Assembly (NCBI GenBank): GCA_052387335.1
Contig: JBQTJH010000125.1
Coordinates: forward strand, 1 to 54,568
Origin: Panacagrimonas sp052387335
GTDB taxonomy: Bacteria > Pseudomonadota > Gammaproteobacteria > Nevskiales > Nevskiaceae
Reading direction: 5' to 3'
Length of the DNA stretch: 54,568 nucleotides
Numbering within the stretch: the first letter of the stretch is position 1; each line of letters starts with the position of its first letter. Below are positions 33,423 through 42,104 of this stretch, piece by piece. Position numbers and translations under genes: made by a program. The notes under the pieces are model-generated. The model did not search any database. It was not told the DNA's origin and saw nothing but the letters and a program-made list of their open reading frames with translations.

Positions 33423-34241
33423 ATGCGCCACTTCTTCCTGCCGCTTGCCGTCCTCGTCCTGACCCTGACGGCCTGCGCCCCGCCGGCGCCCGACAACAAG
33501 ACCGAGGCGGCCGCAACGGCCACCGCCAGCGTTGCACCGGCTGCAATCGTGGCGGTTGATCCGAACGACATGGCGGCGCTCAAGGCGCGCCTGGCCAAGA
33601 CCCTTCCCGGTGTGACCGTGGACGCAGTGCGCGGCACGCCGATGCCGGGCATCTACGAGGTTCAGTCCGGTCTCAACTTCGGCTACGTCACCCTGGACGG
33701 GCGTTATCTGATTGACGGCGATCTCAATGATCTGGCGACCAACCAGCGCCTGACCGAGAACAATCGTCGCGTCGCGCGGCTAAAGCTGATGGACAGCATC
33801 GGCGCGACGCAGACCATCGAGTACGCGCCCAGCAACCAGCCGGCCAAGTACACCGTCACCGTGTTCACCGACGTCGACTGCGGCTACTGCCGCAAGCTGC
33901 ACCAGCACATCGCCGAGTACAACGCCGACGGCATCGCCGTGCGCTATGTGTTCTACCCGCGCTCGGGTCCGGATACGCCGTCCTTCCACAAGGCCGAGAA
34001 GGTCTGGTGCGCCAAGGATCGCCAGGCCGCGCTGACCGAGGCCAAGCTCGGTGCCGGGTACGAGGGCGATAGAACCTGCACCAATCCGGTCATGGATCAT
34101 TTGCGTCTGGCGACCCAGCTCGGTCTACGCGGCACGCCCGCCATCCTGCTGCCGGATGGTGAAGTGGTGCCCGGCTACCAGACGCCGGCGGAATTGATCA
34201 AGGTGCTGGCCGAGCACGGCAAAGCGCCGGCCGCAGGCTGA
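33423..34241 (+). CDS. dsbC: DsbC-type thiol:disulfide isomerase, predicted lipoprotein
   Basis: A 272-residue envelope disulfide isomerase. The N-terminus has a signal peptide ending in a lipobox (LTAC, Cys18), so it is probably anchored rather than free in the periplasm. The dimerisation domain (PGVTVDAVRGTPMPGIYEV, VTLDGRYLIDGDL) precedes the thioredoxin-fold domain with the active site CGYC (C153, C156). The cis-Pro loop LRGTPAILLPDG comes later. A second Cys pair (WCAKD and RTCTNP) matches the structural disulfide of DsbC. It repairs wrong disulfides with electrons from DsbD. A TACAAT hexamer about 45 bases upstream could be its -10. xerD-dsbC is conserved gene order. Confidence 0.92.
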   Translation: MRHFFLPLAVLVLTLTACAPPAPDNKTEAAATATASVAPAAIVAVDPNDMAALKARLAKTLPGVTVDAVRGTPMPGIYEVQSGLNFGYVTLDGRYLIDGDLNDLATNQRLTENNRRVARLKLMDSIGATQTIEYAPSNQPAKYTVTVFTDVDCGYCRKLHQHIAEYNADGIAVRYVFYPRSGPDTPSFHKAEKVWCAKDRQAALTEAKLGAGYEGDRTCTNPVMDHLRLATQLGLRGTPAILLPDGEVVPGYQTPAELIKVLAEHGKAPAAG

Positions 34242-34318
34242 GGGCGCGACCTACAACGACCTGCACCCGCGAGGGCGGCCCGTGGCCGCCGCGGTCGGAA
34301 GAGGAATAGAGGCCTGAC

Positions 34319-34335
34319 GGCGGGCGCTGCCCGCC
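34319..34335. repeat. REP-like palindrome, copy C; possible terminator
   Basis: The stem GGCGGGC (34319-34325) and GCCCGCC (34329-34335) has a 3-nt loop GCT and is followed by CTTGTAT. It lies between the convergent dsbC and aminopeptidase genes, just past the stop of the latter on the minus strand. It could end transcription from both sides. The same palindrome occurs at 6404 and 13198. Confidence 0.55.
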
Positions 34336-34342
34336 CTTGTAT

Positions 34343-35401
34343 CTACGGTGTGGAGGGCCTCATGAGAGTCTGCATGCGCTCTCGACGCGCCTCTGCATCC
34401 AGCGACGCCAGCACACGACAGGCGGCGTAGAACGCAGACCAGTCGTTCTGGTGTTGCTCAAATATTTTCTCGAACGCCGGTACCGCTTCGTCATACAGCC
34501 CGAAGGGCAGGAGGCTGGCGTTGTTGAGCTCGCGCGCAAACCAGGCGTCGTAGCGGGTATCGCCATTCCATTGCGTGTCACGCAGGCGCGCATAGTCGGC
34601 ACGCAACTGCTCGAACACCGCCGCCTTGCGTTCGCGCATGGCCTCGGCCGACAGCGGTTGCACGTACACCGCGGCCAGGGTTTCGCGAGTCTTGAGAATC
34701 AACTGCGTGAAGCTGCGCTCACGCGCCTCGGCCTGCCGGCGATCTGTCGCTTCGAGTGCGCCGCTGCGCAAGAACTGGCGCAGGCCTTCCTGTTCGACGA
34801 AGCGGGCAAAGGATTCGTTGAACGCGGTGTCGTCCTTGACGTACAGCAGCTGGTGCGCCAATTCATGAAACACGGTGCCGATCAGCGCGGCATCGTCCCA
34901 GTGCAGCATGGTGTTGAGCACCGGATCGTCGAACCAGCCCAGCGTGGAATAAGCCGGCACGCCGCCGATGTCGACGTCATGGCCCTGGGCACGCAGCTCG
35001 GCGATCTGCGCCTCGGCGCGCGCCTGCTGGTAATGCCCGCGATAGGCGACGCAGCCGGTGATGGGGAAGCAGGCTGTGACCGGTTCCAGCGAAAACTCCG
35101 GCGTCGCAAACACATTCCACACCACGTACGGCCGGCCCAGATCGGCGTACAGCGTGTAGCTGGCGTTGTCCGGTAGCAGGAGCTGCTCCACCGCGAAGCG
35201 CCGCGCATCCAGCACCAAGCTCAGACGGCGGCGCAGCTCGGGGTCGCGATTCGGGTCCGCCACGATCTGCGCAATGGGTTCGCGCTTGGACAGCAGTTCA
35301 ATCTGTCCGCGCGCCAGGTGCGTGTAGTACCCCAGAGACGCACAGCCAGTGAGCAGCGCGCCGGACGTCAACAGCCCCAATCGCCTCAGTCTTGCGTCCA
35401 C
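34343..35401 (-). CDS. Putative zinc aminopeptidase lipoprotein (PF10023 type)
   Basis: About 352 residues matching the putative aminopeptidase family PF10023. A short basic N-region (DARLRRLG) and hydrophobic stretch lead to the lipobox LTGC, so it is likely an envelope lipoprotein. ASLGYYTHLARGQ, VWNVFATPEFSLEP, VAYRGHYQQARAE and the zinc motif TVFHELAHQLLY (HExxH) are the family's conserved blocks. The start is uncertain: GTG 35401 overlaps the permease gene by 16 bases and gives a good signal peptide, while TTG 35380 gives a shorter one. It follows the ABC-2 genes on the same strand. Its substrate is unknown. Confidence 0.75.
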   Translation of the reverse strand: MDARLRRLGLLTSGALLTGCASLGYYTHLARGQIELLSKREPIAQIVADPNRDPELRRRLSLVLDARRFAVEQLLLPDNASYTLYADLGRPYVVWNVFATPEFSLEPVTACFPITGCVAYRGHYQQARAEAQIAELRAQGHDVDIGGVPAYSTLGWFDDPVLNTMLHWDDAALIGTVFHELAHQLLYVKDDTAFNESFARFVEQEGLRQFLRSGALEATDRRQAEARERSFTQLILKTRETLAAVYVQPLSAEAMRERKAAVFEQLRADYARLRDTQWNGDTRYDAWFARELNNASLLPFGLYDEAVPAFEKIFEQHQNDWSAFYAACRVLASLDAEARRERMQTLMRPSTP

Positions 35402-36408
35402 TTGAACAGCAGCGAGCCGAAGGCCAGGCACAGCACGGTGATGCCGGCCAGCACCGACAGCGGGTAGAGCAGGTCGGCCAGTCCGGCGCCGTCGAGCATG
35501 ATGCTGCGTACCGCGCTGAGCATGTGTGTGAGCGGGAAGCATTCGCCCAGCATCTGCACCCAGCGCGGCGCGCCATCCAGCGAGAAGAACACGCCTGACA
35601 ACACCATCATCGGCGAGCTGATCACATTGAGCAGGCCGCCGGAAATTTCCTCGCTGCCGACGCGCGCGGCAACCAGCAGACCCATGGCGGTCAGCGACAA
35701 ACTGCCAAGGACGGTCACCAACAGCAGATCGACGTAGGAGCCTTCCATGGGGAAGTGCATGAACAGATCGCAGCCCACGTACATGATGCTGGTGGTCAGC
35801 AGCACCACGGCCAGACGCGACACGATTTGCGCAGAGACAAATTCCAGCGCCGACAGCGGCGTCGCGTTCAGGCGCTTGAGATGCCCGCTCTTGCGATATC
35901 GCACGATCACATAGCCCACACCCCACAGGCAGGAGAACATCAGGTTCATGCCCAGGATGCCGGGCATGGCCCAGTCCACATAGCGCACCGGCTTGCCGCT
36001 GACCTGTTGCTTGTCGGGCACCACGCCGCCGCTGGCCCGCAATAATTTTTCCGCGATCACGCCCTTGGGGGCCTCCGGGTTGATCCAGTAGCGCGCTTGG
36101 CGGTCATTCAAATCCAGCAGCAGATCCACGCGGTGGCGCGCCACCTTGCGTAGTGCGATCTGTAGATCCGGTTCGCGATAAAAGTGCGTGTGCGGCGTGG
36201 CCAGAAAGGGATGCAGCTGCGGGTTCAGTTCCTGGCTGGAGATCACCGCGACCTTGAACATGGGTTGGCCGGGGCCGGAGAAGATCGCGGCAAAGCCCAG
36301 CACCATCACCACCGGGAAGAGCAGGTTCCAGGCCAGCGCCGAGCGGTCGCGCAAGAATTCGAGGCTGCGCGCCAGTGTGGCGGCGCGAAATCGCTGAAGG
36401 GAGAACAT
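35386..36408 (-). CDS. ABC-2 type transport permease
   Basis: A 340-residue ABC-2 family inner-membrane permease. One N-terminal helix (LAWNLLFPVVMVLGFAAIF) is followed by a large external loop and then five more hydrophobic segments. MPGILGMNLMFSCLWGVGYV, LLVTVLGSLSLTAMGLLVAA and FSLDGAPRWVQMLGECFPLTH, the last of these usual at the end of ABC-2 exporters, are visible. It pairs with the ATPase encoded immediately upstream (TGATG junction, one base shared). The substrate of this exporter cannot be inferred. Confidence 0.88.
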   Translation of the reverse strand: MFSLQRFRAATLARSLEFLRDRSALAWNLLFPVVMVLGFAAIFSGPGQPMFKVAVISSQELNPQLHPFLATPHTHFYREPDLQIALRKVARHRVDLLLDLNDRQARYWINPEAPKGVIAEKLLRASGGVVPDKQQVSGKPVRYVDWAMPGILGMNLMFSCLWGVGYVIVRYRKSGHLKRLNATPLSALEFVSAQIVSRLAVVLLTTSIMYVGCDLFMHFPMEGSYVDLLLVTVLGSLSLTAMGLLVAARVGSEEISGGLLNVISSPMMVLSGVFFSLDGAPRWVQMLGECFPLTHMLSAVRSIMLDGAGLADLLYPLSVLAGITVLCLAFGSLLFKWTQD

Positions 36409-37286
36409 CAGGCGCGCATCTCCTTGCCGGTCAGATGCAGAAACAGATCGTCCAGCGAAGGCGGTCGCTGATGCAGATGAGTCAGGTCCACGCCCGCATC
36501 GAGCAGTTCGGCCAGCACGCTGTTGACCGAGCGTGTGCGGATCTCCGCGCCGGCTTCACTGCGATGCACGTCAAAACTCCAGACTCGACCATCCAGGGCG
36601 GCGAGCGGCAGCTCCAGAACCTTTTCGTCGAAATGTTGCGCCAGCAGGGCACGCGGCGTGCCGCGCGCGATCAGCCGTCCGTGATCAACGATGCCGATCT
36701 CGTCGCACAGCGCGTAAGCCTCTTCCATGTAGTGCGTCGTCAGCAGCACGGTCTTGCCGGCGCGCTTGATGTCGCCGACCAGTTCCCAGAAATTGCGCCG
36801 CGCCTGCGGGTCCAGGCCCGTGGTGGGTTCGTCCAGGAATAACAACTCCGGATCATTGATCAGGGCAATGCCCAGCAGCGCGCGCTGGCGCTGGCCGCCG
36901 GACAGCTTGCGCGTATCGCGGTCGAGGAATTCACCCAGCCGGCAGCGTTCGATGATCTCGTCCAGCGGCCGTCGTCGCGGATACAGCGCGCCGAAGAAGT
37001 GCAGGTTTTCGCGCACGGTCAGAAAGTCCTGCAGCGCGGTGATCTGAAACTGGATACCGATGCGTTCGCGGTAGTCGGCGGCCAGCGGTGCGCCACGAAA
37101 AAAAATCTGGCCACGGGTGGGAGTGGAGATGCCTTCGAGCATTTCGATGGTTGTGCTCTTGCCGGCGCCGTTGGGACCCAGCAGGCCAAAGCAGATGCCC
37201 TCGGCGACTTCGAAGCTGAGGTCATCCACGGCCTTGACCTTCGGATAGTGCTTGACCAGGTTGCGGGCTTCGAGGAGTGCGGGCAT
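36408..37286 (-). CDS. ABC-2 type transporter ATPase
   Basis: A 292-residue ATP-binding subunit of an exporter. Walker A is GPNGAGKSTT, the Q-loop region IGIQFQITAL, the signature KLSGGQRQR, Walker B LLFLDEPTTGLDP and the switch His in LLTTHYMEEA. The ATG at 37286 starts MPALLEARNLVKHYPKVKAV, the expected N-terminus; a start at 37343 would add unrelated residues. The C-terminal extension (residues about 210-292) is typical of drug or polysaccharide-type ABC-2 ATPases. It is divergent from the glycosylase gene at 37381. Confidence 0.92.
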   Translation of the reverse strand: MPALLEARNLVKHYPKVKAVDDLSFEVAEGICFGLLGPNGAGKSTTIEMLEGISTPTRGQIFFRGAPLAADYRERIGIQFQITALQDFLTVRENLHFFGALYPRRRPLDEIIERCRLGEFLDRDTRKLSGGQRQRALLGIALINDPELLFLDEPTTGLDPQARRNFWELVGDIKRAGKTVLLTTHYMEEAYALCDEIGIVDHGRLIARGTPRALLAQHFDEKVLELPLAALDGRVWSFDVHRSEAGAEIRTRSVNSVLAELLDAGVDLTHLHQRPPSLDDLFLHLTGKEMRA

Positions 37287-37380
37287 GACGGCAGGTGCGA
37301 TGTTTGGGGCATCTTCGCAGAGTGGGGCGCATTCAGGCGCCACCCGTCTTGCGTGTCAATGCTGACGTACGCTGCGCGCC

Positions 37381-37959
37381 ATGCCAGAACGCCTGTCCCA
37401 ACTGATCGACGCCATTCAGGCCTGCATCGCCTGCGCCGCGCACCTGCCGCTGGGCCCAAGGCCGGTCGTGCGACTAGGCAGCAGCGCGCGTCTGCTGATC
37501 ATCGGCCAGGCGCCCGGTACCAAGGTACACGCCAGCGGCGTGCCCTGGGACGATGCCAGCGGCGAGCGGCTGCGCCAGTGGATGGGCGTGGATCGCAGGG
37601 CGTTCTACGACACGACGCGCATCGCCATCATGCCGATGGGCTTTTGTTATCCGGGTCGCGGCAAGGGCGGTGACCTGCCGCCGCGGCCGGAGTGCGCGCC
37701 GCTCTGGCACGAGCGGGTGCGCGCGCAGTTGCCGAACATCGCGCTGACCTTGCTGATCGGGCAATACGCGCAGGCGCGCTATCTGAACTGCGGCAAGCAG
37801 ACTCTGGAAGACACCGTGCGCGACTGGCAACATCATCTGCGTCAGGGTTATCTGCCGCTGCCGCATCCCAGTCCACGCAACACGCTGTGGTTGAAGCGTA
37901 GGCCCTGGTTTGAGGTCGAGGTGGTTCCTGCACTGCGCGCGGCTTTATCGGCCCTGTGA
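37381..37959 (+). CDS. Uracil-DNA glycosylase family protein
   Basis: A 192-residue protein of the uracil-DNA glycosylase superfamily (COG1573-like). Motif 1 is LLIIGQAPGTKVHASGVPW, motif 2 is the loop LPLPHPSPRN, and FDG-family helices lie between. This subgroup has GFCYPGRGKGGDLPPRPEC instead of the Fe-S cysteines of family 4, with only a CIAC pair at the N-terminus. It may excise uracil or another damaged base, but the subgroup's activity is not well defined. It stands alone, divergent from the ABC-2 operon with a 94-bp gap. Confidence 0.8.
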   Translation: MPERLSQLIDAIQACIACAAHLPLGPRPVVRLGSSARLLIIGQAPGTKVHASGVPWDDASGERLRQWMGVDRRAFYDTTRIAIMPMGFCYPGRGKGGDLPPRPECAPLWHERVRAQLPNIALTLLIGQYAQARYLNCGKQTLEDTVRDWQHHLRQGYLPLPHPSPRNTLWLKRRPWFEVEVVPALRAALSAL

Positions 37960-37995
37960 GTCGGCTGCGAACTGAAAACCAAAACCGAGAAACTT

Positions 37996-38982
37996 ATGAA
38001 TTTGCTGGCCCCTGCAGGAACCGTCCGTGGTGCCTTGCTGATCCCCATGCTGCTGGCGCTCGGCGCCTGCGGCGGCGACTCCAACCTGGAGCCCGCCGAA
38101 GGTCTGGAGGTGGAGGCCCAGAGCTATACCCTCTCGACTAACGAAAATGCCCTGAACCTGGCTGATCCGGATTTGGCCCTGGCCGCTGCGCTGTCAGCGC
38201 TGTCGGCGGGTCTCAATCTGCAAGGCAGCGATTACCTGGACTTCAATCTGCTTGAAGGATCGGGCGACGCGCTCTGCGACACCGGCGAGCTGAGCCAGAG
38301 CGGCGGCGGTCAGCCCTTTGTGATCGACTTTGTGCTGGACACCTTCCAGTGCTATTCCGACGGCCCAGCAGGCCTGGAGACCGTCCTCGACGGCCGTCTT
38401 GCGGTGCTCGCCACGGTCGGCGCCGGCGGCGACGGCGAGGTCGATCTGGGCAGCGGCGGCGCCTCGTTTATCAGCGCGGTGCGCGAAGGCAGCGCGCTGG
38501 AGTTCGACTTCGTGCAGGCGCGCGGCACGGTGTTGTTCGCAACGCCGGACAACGCGACCGATCTGTCCGGCACCAACGGCCTGCGGTTGATCATCGGCAA
38601 GGCCGAGCCGCAGACCGCCAGCGACGTGCTGGTGCTGGACCGTCGCATCGAGATGCTGGTTGGCAGCGAGTCCCTCGCGTTCGAGATCGACGCCTTTCGC
38701 GACACCGACGAGCTGGCCGTGTTCGGGCCCTTGGCGATACGCGGGTTCGGACTGGACACAGAATGCAATGCGCGCGGTCGCTTCAGTGTGGACACCACGA
38801 ATGTGGTGGAGGTCGGCGGCGACACCGTCAGCGACGGCCAGCTGAGTCTGAGCAACGCCACCTCCAGCGCCAGCGTGCGCTTCACAGCATCCGGCGGCGC
38901 CGAGGTGACGACCTCTGCCGGCGGCGGGCCTACGCTCTACACCTCCTCGCAGGTGCGTACGCACTGCGGGTTCGAGTCCTAA
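37996..38982 (+). CDS. Uncharacterised lipoprotein
   Basis: I do not recognise this 328-residue protein. The N-terminus has a signal peptide with the lipobox LGAC followed by Gly-Gly-Asp, so it is probably a lipoprotein; Asp at +3 makes the final membrane hard to predict. The rest is acidic, rich in Ala, Gly, Ser and Leu, with many alternating hydrophobic stretches, compatible with beta structure. Only a few Cys occur (CDTGE, FQCYSD, TECNAR, THCGFE), which could pair in the envelope. It converges with the RND pump gene and overlaps its end by four bases. Confidence 0.65.
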   Translation: MNLLAPAGTVRGALLIPMLLALGACGGDSNLEPAEGLEVEAQSYTLSTNENALNLADPDLALAAALSALSAGLNLQGSDYLDFNLLEGSGDALCDTGELSQSGGGQPFVIDFVLDTFQCYSDGPAGLETVLDGRLAVLATVGAGGDGEVDLGSGGASFISAVREGSALEFDFVQARGTVLFATPDNATDLSGTNGLRLIIGKAEPQTASDVLVLDRRIEMLVGSESLAFEIDAFRDTDELAVFGPLAIRGFGLDTECNARGRFSVDTTNVVEVGGDTVSDGQLSLSNATSSASVRFTASGGAEVTTSAGGGPTLYTSSQVRTHCGFES

Positions 38983-41900
38983 GGCAGAGCCTCCACCGGC
39001 AGGCTGCTGCCGCCCGAGGGCTGCGGCGGGCGGTCGCCGGAGCGCGGCACCTTGAACCAGGCGGCGTACAAGGCCGGCAGGAATAGCAGGGTCAGCACCG
39101 TTGCGGCGATCAGGCCGCCCATGATCGCCACCGCCATGGGGCCGAAGAACACGCTGCGCGACAGCGGAATCATGGCCAGCACGGCGGCGAGCGCGGTGAG
39201 CACGATCGGTCGCAAGCGGCGCACGGTGGCCTCGACCACGGCGTCGAACGGCGCGTGACCGCTCTCCAGGTCCTGCCGGATCTGATCGATCAGGATCACG
39301 CTATTGCGCATGATCATGCCCAGCAGCGCGATGGTGCCCAGCATGGCGACAAAGCCGAACGGCATGTTGAACAGCAGCAGGAAGCCGGCCACGCCGATGA
39401 TGCCCAGTGGCGCGGTCAGGAACACCAGCAGACTTTGCGACCAGCTCTTGAGCTGGATCATCAGCACGGTGAACACCACCAGCACGAACAGCGGCATGCC
39501 GGCGTTGACGCTGTTCTGTCCGACCTCGGCGTCTTCCACCGTGCCGCCCAGCTCGATGCTATAGCCACGCGGCAGCGCCGCCTGGATCTCGGCGATGCCC
39601 GCGGCGAGCTGCGCCACCACCACCGGCGGCTGGATATCGTGGTAGATGTCGGCGCGCACGGTGACGGTGGGCGTGCGGTCGCGCCGCCACAAGATGCCGG
39701 GTTCGAAGCGATGCTCGATACGGGCGATCTGCGACAGCGGAATATTCGCTCCGCTGGCCGTGGGGATGGACAGGCTGCCTATGCCTTCCAGGTGCTGGCG
39801 TTCGCGCGGCGGGCCGCGCAGCACGATCTGGATCAGCTTGTTGTCCTCGCGGAAAAGATTCAGGGTGGTGCCGTTGATGGCGGCCTCCATCAGCTGCGAC
39901 ACGGTGGTCGTGCTCACGCCCAGGCTGCGAGCGCGTGCCTGATCAATACTCACGTGAATCGTCTTCGAAGGCTCGGCCGTGTCCAGATGCACGCCTTCCG
40001 GATACGGATTGGCGCGCATCAGGGCCGCGATCTTCTCGGCGTGTTCGGTGGCCACCGCGCGATCCGGGCCGGACACGCGGTACTGCAGCACATAGCCCAC
40101 CGGTGGGCCGTTTTCCAACCGGTTCACGCGCCAGCGCACATCGGAAAAATCCTGCGGCAGCACGCGCAACAGTTCACTACGGATGTTCTCGCGCGCCTCG
40201 TAGTCCTGGGTGTTGAGCACGAATTGCGTGATGCTGGCCTGCGGCAGCTGCTGGTCCAGCGCCAGGACGTAGCGCGGCGCGCCACTGCCGATATAGGCCA
40301 CATAGCTTTCCAGGCCTTCCATCTTTTGCAGCACCGCTTCCATGCGGCGCGCCACGCGCTCGGTCTGCTGGATCGACGCGCCCTCCGGCAGTTTCAGATC
40401 CACCATCAATTCCAGACGAGTCGATGACGGGAAGAACTGCTGCGGCACTTTGCTGAACAGCACCAGGCTGCCCAGGAACAGGGCCACGGTGATGCCGATG
40501 GTGGTCCAGCGCCGATTCACGCACCACGTCACCAGCGTGCGGAAGCGGTTGTAGAAGCGCGTGTGGTAGACCGCGTGCTCGTCGTGCGCCTTGCCGTCCG
40601 CTGACAGGCCTTTTTCCGGCAGCAGCTTGTAGCCCAGCAGCGGCACGAAAATTACCGCGGCGATCCAGCTCAGCAGCAGGGCGATGGTGACGACCTGGAA
40701 GATCGACACCGTGTACTCGCCGGTGCTGCTCTTGGCGGTGGCGATGGGCAGAAAGCCCGCCGCCGTAATCAGGGTGCCGCTGAGCCTGGGAAAGGCGGTG
40801 GAGCTATATGCATAGGCCGCGGCCTTGACCCGGTCATAGCCCTGTTCGAGCTTCACCGCCATCATCTCGACCGCGATGATGGCGTCATCCACCAACAGCC
40901 CCAGCGCCAGAATCAGCGAGCCCAGCGAGATCTTGTGCAGACCGATGCCGAAGTAATGCATGGTCGCAAACGTCATCGCCAGCACCAGCGGAATCGATAG
41001 CGCCACGACCGTGCCGACGCGCACGCCCAGCGACAGGAAGCACACCGCCAGCACGATCACTACCGCCTCGGCCAGTGCGCTGACGAACACATTGGTCGCG
41101 CGCTTTACCGCACGCGGCTGATTGGCCACGCGCGATAACTCCATGCCCAGCGGCACGATGCCGTTGAGCGCGTCGAACTCGGCGTCCAGCGCCTTGCCCA
41201 GGCGGATGATGTCGCCGCCTTTTTCCATGGAAACGGCGATACCGATGGCGTTCTCGCCGCCGAAGCGCATCAAGGGCGCAGGCGGGTCCTGGTAGCCACG
41301 GTAGATCTCTGCCACATCGCCAAGTCGAAACGTGCGGCCCTGCCATTCGATGGGCAGCTGCTTGAGCTCCTCGACGGTGGTCAGGCCGCCGCTGACTCGC
41401 AGGTGGATCTTGTCAGTGACGGTATCGAAATCACCTGCCGGTGTGACCTCGTTCTGCTGCGCCAGGGTTTCGGCGATCAGGGTGGGCGGAATGCCCAGCT
41501 GCGCGCGTCGCGTGTTGGCGACGTCGACGTAGATGCGTTCTTCCTGCAAGCCGAGAAATTCCACCTTGGCGACATCGCGCACGCGCAGCAGGCGGTCGCG
41601 GATGCGGTCGGCGTAGTCCCGCAGTTCTTCGTAGCTGTAGTCCTTGCCCTGCAGCGCATAGATGTTGCCGAAGGTGTCACCAAACTCGTCGTTGAACGAC
41701 GGCCCGATGACGCCCGGCGGCAGCAGGTGGCGGATGTCGTTGATCTTCTTGCGCGTCTGGTAGTAGTTCTCCTGCATCGCGGCGGAGCGCAGGTCTTCGC
41801 GAAACGCCACGAACACCTGCGACTCGCCTGGCCGCGAGTACGAGCGCAGGAAATTCAGCGAATCCAGTTCCTGCAATTTCTCCTCGATCTTGTCGGTGAC

Positions 41901-42095
41901 CAGACGATCCACCTCGTCGGCGGTGGCGCCGGGCCAGATCGTGCGCACCACCATGAAGCGGAAGGTGAAGGGCGGGTCTTCCGACTGCCCGAGCTGGAAG
42001 TAGCCCCATACGCCGACGACGCCGAGCAGCAGCATGAAATAGGCGACCAGCGTGCGATTGGCCAGCGCCCACTCGCTGAGATTGATGCGCATCAT
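38979..42095 (-). CDS. RND efflux pump inner-membrane transporter
   Basis: A 1038-residue proton-driven transporter of the AcrB/HAE-1 group. The N-terminal helix (LVAYFMLLLGVVGVWGYFQLG), the porter segment TIWPGATADEVDRLVTDKIEE, and helix 4 with the proton-relay acids (LILALGLLVDDAIIAVEMM) are clear. The second half has LFVLVVFTVLMIQLKSW and LGMIMRNSVILIDQI. The early SEDPPFTFRFMVV resembles the subgroup containing TriC and MexK rather than AcrB. It exports small hydrophobic molecules together with the adaptor encoded just upstream (9-bp gap) and an outer-membrane channel that is not in the window. The start is ATG 42095 or 42092. Confidence 0.92.
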   Translation of the reverse strand: MMRINLSEWALANRTLVAYFMLLLGVVGVWGYFQLGQSEDPPFTFRFMVVRTIWPGATADEVDRLVTDKIEEKLQELDSLNFLRSYSRPGESQVFVAFREDLRSAAMQENYYQTRKKINDIRHLLPPGVIGPSFNDEFGDTFGNIYALQGKDYSYEELRDYADRIRDRLLRVRDVAKVEFLGLQEERIYVDVANTRRAQLGIPPTLIAETLAQQNEVTPAGDFDTVTDKIHLRVSGGLTTVEELKQLPIEWQGRTFRLGDVAEIYRGYQDPPAPLMRFGGENAIGIAVSMEKGGDIIRLGKALDAEFDALNGIVPLGMELSRVANQPRAVKRATNVFVSALAEAVVIVLAVCFLSLGVRVGTVVALSIPLVLAMTFATMHYFGIGLHKISLGSLILALGLLVDDAIIAVEMMAVKLEQGYDRVKAAAYAYSSTAFPRLSGTLITAAGFLPIATAKSSTGEYTVSIFQVVTIALLLSWIAAVIFVPLLGYKLLPEKGLSADGKAHDEHAVYHTRFYNRFRTLVTWCVNRRWTTIGITVALFLGSLVLFSKVPQQFFPSSTRLELMVDLKLPEGASIQQTERVARRMEAVLQKMEGLESYVAYIGSGAPRYVLALDQQLPQASITQFVLNTQDYEARENIRSELLRVLPQDFSDVRWRVNRLENGPPVGYVLQYRVSGPDRAVATEHAEKIAALMRANPYPEGVHLDTAEPSKTIHVSIDQARARSLGVSTTTVSQLMEAAINGTTLNLFREDNKLIQIVLRGPPRERQHLEGIGSLSIPTASGANIPLSQIARIEHRFEPGILWRRDRTPTVTVRADIYHDIQPPVVVAQLAAGIAEIQAALPRGYSIELGGTVEDAEVGQNSVNAGMPLFVLVVFTVLMIQLKSWSQSLLVFLTAPLGIIGVAGFLLLFNMPFGFVAMLGTIALLGMIMRNSVILIDQIRQDLESGHAPFDAVVEATVRRLRPIVLTALAAVLAMIPLSRSVFFGPMAVAIMGGLIAATVLTLLFLPALYAAWFKVPRSGDRPPQPSGGSSLPVEALP

Positions 42096-42104
42096 GAGCA
42101 GGTC

